From NCBI RefSeq assembly GCF_014646515.1, contig NZ_BMNK01000003.1, positions 372,001 through 436,000 of the forward strand: 64,000 nucleotides of DNA, in the 5' to 3' direction. Source of the stretch: Nonomuraea glycinis. Lineage in GTDB: Bacteria; Actinomycetota; Actinomycetes; Streptosporangiales; Streptosporangiaceae. Positions 45,758 through 53,386 of the stretch are shown one piece after another. A program made the position numbers and the translations under genes. Each line of letters opens with the position of its first letter. Position 1 is the stretch's first letter. The notes under the pieces are model-generated. The model saw only the letters and a list, made by a program, of their open reading frames with translations, did not search any database and was not told the DNA's origin.

Positions 45758-46003
45758 TCACATCGTGCCGTAGCGCTGCTTGAAGCGCTCGACCCTCCCG
45801 GCGGTGTCCAGCACGCGGCCGCGGCCGGTGTAGAACGGGTGGCTCGCGGAGGAGACGTCGACGTCGACTACGGGGTAGGTCCGGCCGTCCGTCCACTCGA
45901 CGGTCCTGTCGCCGGCCACGGTGGACCGGGTGAGCATGGCGAACCCGACGCTGGGGTCACGGAAGACGACTGGCCGGTAGGACGGGTGCAGGTTCTTCTT
46001 CAT
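45758..46003 (-). CDS. rpmE2: 50S ribosomal protein L31 type B (zinc-free)
   Basis: An 81-residue L31 of the cysteine-lacking (C-minus) form ([26 protein letters not shown]). It replaces zinc-binding L31 under zinc limitation, freeing zinc. Start ATG 46003 with GGAGGGGGC upstream. A Zur-like palindrome overlaps its promoter region. Confidence 0.93.
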   Translation of the reverse strand: MKKNLHPSYRPVVFRDPSVGFAMLTRSTVAGDRTVEWTDGRTYPVVDVDVSSASHPFYTGRGRVLDTAGRVERFKQRYGTM

Positions 46004-46019
46004 GCCCCCTCCAACCCGG

Positions 46020-46034
46020 TGGCAACGGTTTTCA
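46020..46034. promoter_or_regulatory. Zur-like box upstream of rpmE2
   Basis: TGGCAACGGTTTTCA is a 15-bp imperfect palindrome like actinobacterial Zur sites (TGAAAANNNTTTTCA type), 17 nt upstream of the L31 start. Repression by Zn-Zur is inferred. Confidence 0.5.
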
Positions 46035-46790
46035 TTCCCGAGCCTCGGGATCCAGTCCCAGAACAGAGCGACCACCGTCGACGGGCAGGGTCACACCGCT
46101 CACGAACGAGGCCTCGGGCGAGAGCAGGTACGCCACCGCGGCGGCGATCTCGGCCGTGGTGGCGACCCGGCCCAGTGGGTGCAGCCGGGCCATCTCCGCC
46201 TCGACCCCGGCCGCCTCCGTCCCCTGTCCGGCCAGGAACCGCTCGTAGCGCTCCGTCGCCACCGAGCCCGGCGCCACCGCGTTCACCCGGATGCCGCTCC
46301 TGCCGTACTCGACCGCAAGTGCCCTGGTCAGGCCCTCGACGGCGGCCTTGGCCGTCGAGTACGGCAGGCTGCCGGGGACCGCCCGGCGCGCCTGGTGCGA
46401 GGTGACGTTCACGATGGCCCCCGCCGTACCCGAGGCCAGATAGCGGCGCACCGCGGTGGCGCAGCCTACGACCGCCAGCCCGAGATTGGCCGTGATCAGG
46501 GCGAGGACCTCGGCGGTCGGGGCGGAGTGGACGGAGGCGTCCCCGAAGACGGCGGCGTTGTTGACCCACCCCGAGAGCGTGCCCGCCTCCTCGGCGAGGT
46601 CGGCGGCGCGGGCGGCGACGGCCTCGTCGGCCGCGTCCCCGATCACGGGGACGACCCGGGGGCCGGCCCAGTCGAGGGCACCCGGGGCGTGTTCGACGAC
46701 GACCACGGTGTCCTCCTCCCCCAGGAGCCGCTGCACGACGGCTCGCCCGATCCCTCGTCCGCCACCGGTCACCACATAAGACAGGCTCAT
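46032..46790 (-). CDS. Short-chain dehydrogenase/reductase (SDR)
   Basis: A 252-residue classical SDR: cofactor motif [15 protein letters not shown], catalytic SxnYxxxK as Tyr/Lys in [12 protein letters not shown] with Ser in NVTSHQ. VVVEHA at the end of beta-2 lacks an obvious NADP-type arginine. Start ATG 46790; its 3' end touches the Zur-like site. Substrate unknown. Confidence 0.9.
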   Translation of the reverse strand: MSLSYVVTGGGRGIGRAVVQRLLGEEDTVVVVEHAPGALDWAGPRVVPVIGDAADEAVAARAADLAEEAGTLSGWVNNAAVFGDASVHSAPTAEVLALITANLGLAVVGCATAVRRYLASGTAGAIVNVTSHQARRAVPGSLPYSTAKAAVEGLTRALAVEYGRSGIRVNAVAPGSVATERYERFLAGQGTEAAGVEAEMARLHPLGRVATTAEIAAAVAYLLSPEASFVSGVTLPVDGGRSVLGLDPEARE

Positions 46791-46955
46791 AACGGTCCGC
46801 CATTCCCCCGATATGCCGATAATCACGGCATTTCCGGCCGTTTCGGGAGTAAGGCATGGCGGCGCTCGCCGACTCGGAGCACTCTCGCGGGTGGCCTACG
46901 ATCGCCGTGGGCGAACCTCGCCGAACGTCGACCCCCGAACACGTAAGGTAGCCAC

Positions 46956-48773
46956 ATGGATACCTCCCTTGAGGTCCTGCACCGGGTGTTCGGCTACGAC
47001 TCGTTCCGGACCGGTCAGCAGGAGATCATCGAGCATGTCGTCTCGGGCGGCGATGCGCTCGTGCTCATGCCCACCGGCGGCGGCAAGTCGCTGTGCTACC
47101 AGATCCCGGCCCTCGTCCGGCCAGGGGTCGGGGTGGTCGTCTCGCCGCTGATCGCGCTGATGCAGGACCAGGTCGACGCGCTCACCGCGCTGGGCGTGCG
47201 CGCGGGGTTCCTCAACTCGACGCAGGACTTCGGCGAGCGGCAGCGGGTGGAGGCGGCGTTCCTGGCGGGCGAGCTCGACCTGCTCTACCTCGCGCCCGAG
47301 CGGCTGCGGGTCGAGGCCACGGTGCGACTGCTGGCCAAGGGCGAGATCTCGCTGTTCGCGATCGACGAGGCGCACTGCGTCTCGCAGTGGGGGCACGACT
47401 TCCGTCCCGACTACCTCGCGCTGTCGGAGCTGCCCGCGCTCTGGCCCGAGGTGCCGCGCATCGCGCTGACCGCAACCGCCACGCCCGCCACGCACGCCGA
47501 GATCTCCGAGCGGCTCGGCTTGGGGCAGGCCCGGCACTTCGTGGCCGGCTTCGACCGCCCCAACATCCACTATCGGATCACCACCAAGAGCGAGCCCAAG
47601 CGCCAGCTCCTCGATTTCCTGCGCACCGAGCACCCCGACGAGGCCGGCATCGTCTACTGCCTGTCGCGCTCCTCCGTCGAGAAGATCGCCGAGTTCCTCG
47701 TCGACAACGGCATCGCCGCGGTCCCCTACCACGCGGGTCTCGACGCCCGCACCCGCGCCGCCCACCAGGCCCGCTTCCTGCGTGAGGAAGGGCTGATCGT
47801 GGTGGCGACGATCGCGTTCGGCATGGGCATCGACAAGCCCGACGTGCGCTTCGTCGCCCACCTCGACCTGCCCAAGTCCCTGGAGGGCTACTACCAGGAG
47901 ACCGGCCGGGCCGGGCGTGACGGGCTGCCCGCCACCGCCTGGATGGCCTACGGCCTGCAGGACGTCGTGCAGCACCGCCGGATGAGCCTCGAAGGCGACG
48001 ACCAGCACCGCCGCCGCCAGGCGCACCACCTCGACGCGATGCTGGCGCTCTGCGAGACGGTGACGTGCCGCCGCGTCATGCTGCTGGACTACTTCGGCCA
48101 GAGCGGCACCGAGGCGTGCGGCAACTGCGACACCTGCCAGACGCCCCCCGAGTCCTGGGACGGCACGGTGCCCGCGCAGAAGGTGCTCTCGACCGTGCTG
48201 CGCCTGGCCCGCGAGCGGCGGCAGAAGTTCGGCGTCGGCCAGATCGTCGACATCCTGCTCGGCAAGACCACCGCCAAGGTGCTCCAGCATGGCCATGACT
48301 CGCTGAGCGTGTTCGGGGTCGGCGCCGAGCTGGGCAACTCCGAGTGGCACGGGGTGGTGCGGCAACTGCTGGCCCAGGGCCTGCTGGCGGTCGAGCCCGA
48401 CTACGGCGCCCTCGTCCTCACCGACGCCAGCGCCGAAGTGCTGCGCGGCAAGCAGGAGGTGCCGCTCCGCCGCGACGCCAAACGGCCCGCCCGCGCCGCC
48501 AGACCCGCCGCGGGCAAGGCGCGGGCCGCCGCCGCCGAGCTGCCCGAGGAGGCGGCGCCGGTGTTCGAGCGCCTGCGCTCCTGGCGGGCCGCCACCGCCA
48601 AGGAGCAGGGCGTCCCTGCCTACGTCATCTTCCACGACGCCACCCTGCGCGAGATCGCCACTCTGTCGCCGACCTCGCTGACCGAGCTGGGCACGGTCAA
48701 CGGCGTGGGCGAGAACAAGCTGGCCAAATACGGCGAGCAGGTGCTGGAGACCCTGGCCGGCGAGGCCGCATGA
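46956..48773 (+). CDS. recQ: ATP-dependent DNA helicase RecQ
   Basis: A 605-residue 3'-5' helicase for recombination and fork repair. Walker A is PTGGGKS (about 40-46), Walker B DEAH in [20 protein letters not shown], motif [12 protein letters not shown]. The zinc-binding segment [11 protein letters not shown]...CGNCDTC, a winged RQC domain and a C-terminal HRDC domain follow. Length is normal. A tandem repeat begins in its stop codon. Confidence 0.96.
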   Translation: MDTSLEVLHRVFGYDSFRTGQQEIIEHVVSGGDALVLMPTGGGKSLCYQIPALVRPGVGVVVSPLIALMQDQVDALTALGVRAGFLNSTQDFGERQRVEAAFLAGELDLLYLAPERLRVEATVRLLAKGEISLFAIDEAHCVSQWGHDFRPDYLALSELPALWPEVPRIALTATATPATHAEISERLGLGQARHFVAGFDRPNIHYRITTKSEPKRQLLDFLRTEHPDEAGIVYCLSRSSVEKIAEFLVDNGIAAVPYHAGLDARTRAAHQARFLREEGLIVVATIAFGMGIDKPDVRFVAHLDLPKSLEGYYQETGRAGRDGLPATAWMAYGLQDVVQHRRMSLEGDDQHRRRQAHHLDAMLALCETVTCRRVMLLDYFGQSGTEACGNCDTCQTPPESWDGTVPAQKVLSTVLRLARERRQKFGVGQIVDILLGKTTAKVLQHGHDSLSVFGVGAELGNSEWHGVVRQLLAQGLLAVEPDYGALVLTDASAEVLRGKQEVPLRRDAKRPARAARPAAGKARAAAAELPEEAAPVFERLRSWRAATAKEQGVPAYVIFHDATLREIATLSPTSLTELGTVNGVGENKLAKYGEQVLETLAGEAA

Positions 48774-48909
48774 CCTGCGAGCCTCACGAGGCGCCGCGTA
48801 ACGTACGGGCTCACGAGGCAGCCACATGACGTGCGGTGCTCATGGGGGCACGCATGACCTACGGGGCTCATGAGGCGCCACATGACCTGACAGGGCTCGT
48901 GAGGTCAGG
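48770..48909. repeat. Five imperfect 28-bp tandem repeats after recQ
   Basis: Units start at 48770, 48798, 48826, 48854 and 48882. Each opens with (A/G)TRACNT and contains a GGCTCAYGAGG-like core that can pair with itself (GCCTC/GAGGC arms). The first unit includes the recQ stop codon. The period is not a multiple of three, so it is not coding. Confidence 0.85.
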
Positions 48910-48937
48910 AGGAGCCGGGGTGCTGGAGGATCTTTCC

Positions 48938-48943
48938 TATAAA
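48938..48943 (+). promoter_or_regulatory. Possible -10 of the orphan lacI gene
   Basis: TATAAA lies 20 nt before the ATG, with AGGAGG in between. The -35 is unclear. Confidence 0.35.
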
Positions 48944-48963
48944 GTGGCGCGCAGGAGGAATCG

Positions 48964-49968
48964 ATGTCGGCCAGGCCCAGGCGTACCACTCTCTCCACCA
49001 TCGCGGCCTCGGCCGGCGTCTCAGTAGCCACCGTGTCCAAGGTGCTCAACGGCCGCAGCGACGTCGCGCCCGCCACCCGCTCGCTGGTGCGGTCTCTGCT
49101 GGAGCAGCACGACTACGTCCCCTCCTCGGCCCGCCGCACCGGGGACACCACGATCGAGATCCAGGTGGACGGCATGTGCGCCTACGCCGCGGGGATCGTC
49201 GGGGGCACCGTCGAGGCCGGCGCCGACTCAGGCGTGTCGGTCGCGATCGCCATCAAGAAGGGCCCCGCCGGCGGTGGGACCGCCTGGGCCAGGGACCTGG
49301 TCTCCGCCGGGAGGCAGGCGGTGATCACCATCGCCGAGCATCCGACCCCGGCCCAGCTCGCCATACTCTCCCGAGCCCGCCTGCCGGTGGTCGTCATCGA
49401 CCCGCTCGACCTGTCCGACACCTCGGTGTCCAGCGTCGGCCCCACCAACTTCACCGGCGGCCTCATCGCCACGCGGCATCTGCTCGCCCTCGGCCACAGC
49501 CGCATCGCCTACCTCGGTGGCCTGGCCACCGCGCTGTCCAGCCAGGCGCGCCTGCACGGTTATCGCGCCGCCATGGAGGATGCGGGGGTGCCTGTGCTGC
49601 CTGATTACGTCCGCACGCCCGGCTTCTGCTATGCCCACGGGGTGGAGGGCGCGGGCGTCCTGCTCGACCTGCGTCCAGCTCCGACGGCCATCTTCGCCGC
49701 CTCCGACGAGTGCGCGGTCGGCGCCATCCACGCCGCCAAGGCGCGCGGCCTGCGCGTGCCGGAGGATCTCAGCATCGTCGGCTTCGACGACAGCGAGATC
49801 GCGTCCATGACCTCGCCGAAGCTGACCACCATGCACCAGCCCTTGCGCGAGATGGGCATCGTCGCCCTGCGCACGGCGCTGCGGCTGGCCGCCGGTGAGC
49901 GGATCGAGTCCGCGCACGTCGAGCTCGCCACCGAGCTCGTCATCCGCGAGTCCAGCCTGACCGCCTGA
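48964..49968 (+). CDS. Orphan LacI-family regulator
   Basis: A 334-residue LacI/GalR protein (TLSTIAASAGVSVATVSKVLNGRSDVAPATR helix-turn-helix; C-terminus ELVIRESSLTA). It resembles the regulator at 58347-59360, including the APATR hinge approach and the GPTNFTGG/GATNWNGG segment, so both fall in the same LacI subfamily. No sugar transport or hydrolase gene is adjacent, so its target is elsewhere. The stop codon lies inside a short tandem repeat. Confidence 0.9.
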   Translation: MSARPRRTTLSTIAASAGVSVATVSKVLNGRSDVAPATRSLVRSLLEQHDYVPSSARRTGDTTIEIQVDGMCAYAAGIVGGTVEAGADSGVSVAIAIKKGPAGGGTAWARDLVSAGRQAVITIAEHPTPAQLAILSRARLPVVVIDPLDLSDTSVSSVGPTNFTGGLIATRHLLALGHSRIAYLGGLATALSSQARLHGYRAAMEDAGVPVLPDYVRTPGFCYAHGVEGAGVLLDLRPAPTAIFAASDECAVGAIHAAKARGLRVPEDLSIVGFDDSEIASMTSPKLTTMHQPLREMGIVALRTALRLAAGERIESAHVELATELVIRESSLTA

Positions 49969-50057
49969 CCGCTGACCGCCTAACCGCCTGACCGCTGACC
50001 GCCTGACCGCCTGACCGCCTGACCGCCTGACCGCCTGACCGCTGGCCGCCTGACCGC
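49956..50057. repeat. 7-8-bp tandem repeat (CTGACCGC) across the lacI stop
   Basis: About 13 copies of CTGACCGC/TGACCGC, with single-base variants (TAACCGC, TGGCCGC). Repeat slippage could change the final residues of the LacI protein. Confidence 0.85.
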
Positions 50058-50079
50058 GCCGGGCCCGTGATCAGCGTGG

Positions 50080-50886
50080 TCAGAGCTTCAGCTCCAGCTC
50101 GATCCAGTAGACCGAGCTGATGTGCTGGGTGAAGTCCGCGACGAGCTCGGCCGCGTACTGGCCGCTGTTGCGCAGGCCGACCTGGAGAGGGCGTCCCTGG
50201 TAGTTCGCGCTGATCCGGTAACGGCCGAGGGGGACGTCCACCAGACCCGACCCGTCCGGGGTCCGGATCGCCTTGCGGGTGATGGTGCTGCCCTGCGAAC
50301 CGTCGGCCAGCGGGCCCTCGGGGGTGAGGGTTACCTCCACGTTCTCGTCCTCCAGGTAGACCTCGGAATTCTGCGGGTCGACGCTGTCCAGGTAGAACAG
50401 CACCGAACTGCCATAGTGGCCGAGATCGTCGGGCTTCTCCCCGGTGAGCTTCCAGGTGAAGTTCCTGACCGCGCCGGTCGGGCCGGCGAAGGAGGTGTCG
50501 TCCTCGGGGGCGAGCTCTACCAGGTAGGTCTTGCCGTTGAAATCGATCTTCTTGCTGGCCGTGACGTGGAAGGTGGCCGCGACGTCGGTGTCCACCCGGT
50601 AGAGGCCGTCGGCGTCGGTCGAGACGACGAGATTGCTGTCGTAGAGGAGCTGGTTGTCCGCGACGATCTCGGCACCCTGGATCGGCTTGCCGTCCGTGCC
50701 GACGACCCGGCCCTTCAGCACACCGGCCTCGACCTCCAGATCGCCCTTGCCCTGCCGCGCATCATCCTGCCGCGCACCGTCCTGCTCCACTCTCCCCTGC
50801 GTGTCGGACGGGGCCGGGACGCCTGGGGTGATCACGCAGCCGCTCAGGGTCACTGCCAACACGCCTGCCACCAACAGTCTTCTCAT
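50080..50886 (-). CDS. Lipoprotein with carboxypeptidase-regulatory-like domain
   Basis: A 268-residue exported lipoprotein: signal MRRLLVAGVLAVTLSGC with Cys17 as lipidation site, a Gln/Arg-rich linker, then a carboxypeptidase-regulatory-like beta-sandwich (LKGRVVGTDGKPIQGAEIVA) and a second beta domain. Such domains are non-catalytic; a cell-surface structural or binding role is likely. Confidence 0.8.
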   Translation of the reverse strand: MRRLLVAGVLAVTLSGCVITPGVPAPSDTQGRVEQDGARQDDARQGKGDLEVEAGVLKGRVVGTDGKPIQGAEIVADNQLLYDSNLVVSTDADGLYRVDTDVAATFHVTASKKIDFNGKTYLVELAPEDDTSFAGPTGAVRNFTWKLTGEKPDDLGHYGSSVLFYLDSVDPQNSEVYLEDENVEVTLTPEGPLADGSQGSTITRKAIRTPDGSGLVDVPLGRYRISANYQGRPLQVGLRNSGQYAAELVADFTQHISSVYWIELELKL

Positions 50887-50960
50887 GCGTGCAAGCTAGC
50901 CAGATGATCTTGCAACGGACTTGCGGCGCATTGTGCGGCAAAGGGGCGCCGGGCCACCAA

Positions 50961-51059
50961 CCGGCCGCTCGAACCAAGCGTCCCGGTCAGCAGCCGGCCG
51001 CTCGAACCAAGCGTCCCGGTCAGCAGCCGGTCGGTCGGACCGAGCGTCCTGGTCGGCGG
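50961..51059. repeat. Three 33-bp tandem repeats
   Basis: Units at 50961, 50994 and 51027. The first two are identical; the third has several substitutions. They lie between the lipoprotein and oxygenase genes. The period permits translation, but no credible gene covers them. Confidence 0.85.
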
Positions 51060-51138
51060 AGACGCCAGTCCGGGCAGCCACCCGCTCCGAGGTCCGAAAA
51101 GCGCCGACTTTCAGCGCGCCGTCGGTGTTGTAGAAGGT

Positions 51139-51834
51139 ATGACCATCAACACAGCCGACTGGACGGCCCTGGCCGCAGAGTTGGACGCCCACGGGTGCGC
51201 GCTCACGCCGCCGCTCCTCACGCCGGCCGAGTGCGCGAGCGTCTCCGGCCTGTACGGCGAGGCCACGCGGTTCCGGTCCACGATCGACATGGAGAGGTAC
51301 AGGTTCGGGCGGGGGCAGTACCGCTACTTCGCCCACCCGTTGCCGCCGCTGGTCGAGCGGCTGCGGGCGGCTTTCTACCCGAGGCTGCTGCCGATCGCCC
51401 GCGACTGGGCGGCCAGGCTCGGCCGGCCCGCGCCGTGGCCCGACAGCTTCGAGGAGTGGCTGGACAGGTGCCACCGGGCGGGGCAGACCAAGCCGACACC
51501 CATCTTGCTGCGGTACGGCCCTGACGACTGGAACGCGCTGCACCGCGACCTCTACGGGGATCTGGTGTTCCCGCTCCAGGTCGTCATAGGGCTGGACCGG
51601 CCGGGCGAGGACTACGCGGGCGGCGAGTTCCTGCTGGTCGAGCAGCGGCCCCGGGCTCAGTCTCGCGGCACGGTGACCATGCTGCCGCAGGGCCAAGGGT
51701 TGATCTTCACCACGCGCGACCGCCCGGTCAGGTCCGCGCGCGGCTGGTCGGCCTCACCGGTCAGGCACGGCGTCAGCACCGTACGCTCCGGCCGCCGCCA
51801 CACCCTCGGCCTCGTCTTCCACAACGCCCCATGA
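51139..51834 (+). CDS. 2-oxoglutarate/Fe(II)-dependent oxygenase
   Basis: A 231-residue jelly-roll oxygenase. Iron ligands appear as H135 and D137 (ALHRDLYGD) and H210 (PVRHGVS); R219/R220 are candidates for binding the 2-oxoglutarate carboxylate. It resembles prolyl-hydroxylase-like proteins that hydroxylate amino-acid side chains. It is monocistronic; substrate unknown. Confidence 0.83.
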   Translation: MTINTADWTALAAELDAHGCALTPPLLTPAECASVSGLYGEATRFRSTIDMERYRFGRGQYRYFAHPLPPLVERLRAAFYPRLLPIARDWAARLGRPAPWPDSFEEWLDRCHRAGQTKPTPILLRYGPDDWNALHRDLYGDLVFPLQVVIGLDRPGEDYAGGEFLLVEQRPRAQSRGTVTMLPQGQGLIFTTRDRPVRSARGWSASPVRHGVSTVRSGRRHTLGLVFHNAP

Positions 51835-51928
51835 CCCCGGAGCCGCTCATCGCACCGGTCACGTCGGCCCGGCCACGAGCCGAGACGATCGTGCTCGGCC
51901 GCAGCCGTAACCTGATCCGTCGGGAGCG

Positions 51929-52627
51929 CTAGGCGGGTGCCTGATCCGTGACGTAGTCGAAGTCGTCGTAGGAGAGGGTGCGGCGTAGGACGCGGACGAT
52001 CTGGCCCGGGTCGTCGTGCGGTCCCGGCACGTAGTAGGGCCGGCCCTTCCTGCCGAAGGTGATGGCCGACGGCCCTTCCCAGGCGCCCAGCAGCGCCGCC
52101 GGGGCCTCGAACTCCTCGTCGGACTTGAAGCCGAGCGTGCGGGCGTAGTCGGTGGAGCCCAGGACGAGGTGCCGGGCGAGCTCGATCGGCACCTCCTGAT
52201 AGCCCTTGTACTCGCCGAAGAAGTATTCCCTGAACCGGCGCAGCTCCCGCTCGTCGTACACCTCGGGGCCCATGTAGTTCTTGACGCCGGTGCAGTAGAC
52301 GTCGGCCAGGAAGCCGGCGACCGACAGCTTGTCCCAGCCGTGCCGCCGGGCGACCAGCACCGACACCATGCCGCCCTCGTCGGCATCGGGGGCCTCGTCC
52401 GTCCAGCCGTGGGCGGGGTCGACGCCGAGGCCGACGCTCCAGCCGACGTTGATCCAGCAGCCGACCACCTCGGGCTCACGCTCCGGGTCGGCGCTCTCGG
52501 CCGCGATGGCGCGCACCAGCGGCGCCACGACCGACGGCGCCACCTTCAGCGTGCGGGCGATCTCCTTCGGCGAGCGGCCCTCGGCCCTCAGCTCGCGTAC
52601 GCGGTCCTTCAGTTCTGCGCTGTCCAC
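51929..52627 (-). CDS. HTH-containing protein of unknown function
   Basis: A 232-residue protein. The N-terminus (residues 3-40, LKDRVRELRAEGRSPKEIARTL) is a helix-turn-helix resembling a Homeodomain-like/resolvase-type recognition unit. The C-terminal domain is acidic/aromatic (VGCWINVGWSVGLGVD, DVYCTGVKNYMGPEVY) with no motif I recognise. Possibly a DNA-binding sensor. Confidence 0.75.
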   Translation of the reverse strand: MDSAELKDRVRELRAEGRSPKEIARTLKVAPSVVAPLVRAIAAESADPEREPEVVGCWINVGWSVGLGVDPAHGWTDEAPDADEGGMVSVLVARRHGWDKLSVAGFLADVYCTGVKNYMGPEVYDERELRRFREYFFGEYKGYQEVPIELARHLVLGSTDYARTLGFKSDEEFEAPAALLGAWEGPSAITFGRKGRPYYVPGPHDDPGQIVRVLRRTLSYDDFDYVTDQAPA

Positions 52628-52846
52628 CCGCGCAGACTATCGGTGAACAGGCCCCCGCCCTCGCGGCGCGCTCATCACCACGAAACGCCCCCGACCGGCG
52701 CGCTCCTCGCCCGGAGCCAGAAGGCGGCCTGTCGAAGGCCTGAAGAAGGCCTGAAGAACCCTTAAGACGGCCTGAAGGGGACCGTAAGCACGGCCCGGCA
52801 TCGTGAGGGTCGTCAAGCGAGACCGCCTCTCCCGAAGGGCAACACC

Positions 52847-53296
52847 ATGACCCAGACCGCCGAGTACGAGATCACCCGCCTCTTCGACGCCCCCCGCCGG
52901 CGGGTCTTCCAGGCGTGGACCGAGCCCGGGCACTTCTCCTCCTGGTTCGGGCCGCGCGGCTTGACCACCCCCGTGGACCGGGTCGTCATGGACGTGCGCC
53001 CCGGCGGCAGGTGGCAGGCGACGCTCTGCGGGGAGGAGGAGTTCGAGGTCACGCTGGACGGCGCCTACCGTGAGGTGGCGGAGCCGGCCCGCCTTGTCTT
53101 CACCACCGGCGACCCTGACCACCCCGGCGACGGCCCCGCCTCCGTGGCGACGGTCGAGCTGACCGAGGCCGGCGGCAGGACCACTATGCGCTTCCACCAG
53201 TGGGGCGTGAACACCGACCAGGAGCACGCCGATCAGGCCAGGCAGGGCTGGATCGAGTTCTTCGACCGCCTCGACGAGCACCTCGCATCCGCGTGA
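52847..53296 (+). CDS. SRPBCC/AHSA1-family protein
   Basis: A 149-residue START-like hydrophobic-cavity protein of the AHSA1 (activator of Hsp90 ATPase-like) group: ITRLFDAPRRRVFQAWTEPGHFSSWFGP and the C-terminal QGWIEFFDRLDEHLA. Bacterial members bind small lipophilic molecules. The end of the gene is duplicated downstream. Confidence 0.9.
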   Translation: MTQTAEYEITRLFDAPRRRVFQAWTEPGHFSSWFGPRGLTTPVDRVVMDVRPGGRWQATLCGEEEFEVTLDGAYREVAEPARLVFTTGDPDHPGDGPASVATVELTEAGGRTTMRFHQWGVNTDQEHADQARQGWIEFFDRLDEHLASA

Positions 53297-53362
53297 CACG
53301 TCCCTCAAGGCCGAACGTCGGGGACGAGCACCTCACATCCGCGTGACACGTCCCTCAAGGCC
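53273..53362. repeat. 40-bp direct repeat duplicating the AHSA1 gene end
   Basis: 53273-53312 and 53323-53362 are identical except for one base (53285 versus 53335). The first copy covers the last eight codons and stop; the second is a non-coding duplicate with a 10-bp spacer. Confidence 0.9.
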
Positions 53363-53386
53363 CGCCACCGCAGGCCGGGCGTCGGT

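Noticed and set aside
48770-48909. Repeats considered as a CRISPR array
   Set aside because: Copies are contiguous with no spacers, they diverge, and no cas gene is present.
50921-51133. 70-codon frame across the 33-bp repeats
   Set aside because: The sequence is low-complexity GRSNQASRSA, with no start context and no similarity; better explained as a non-coding repeat.
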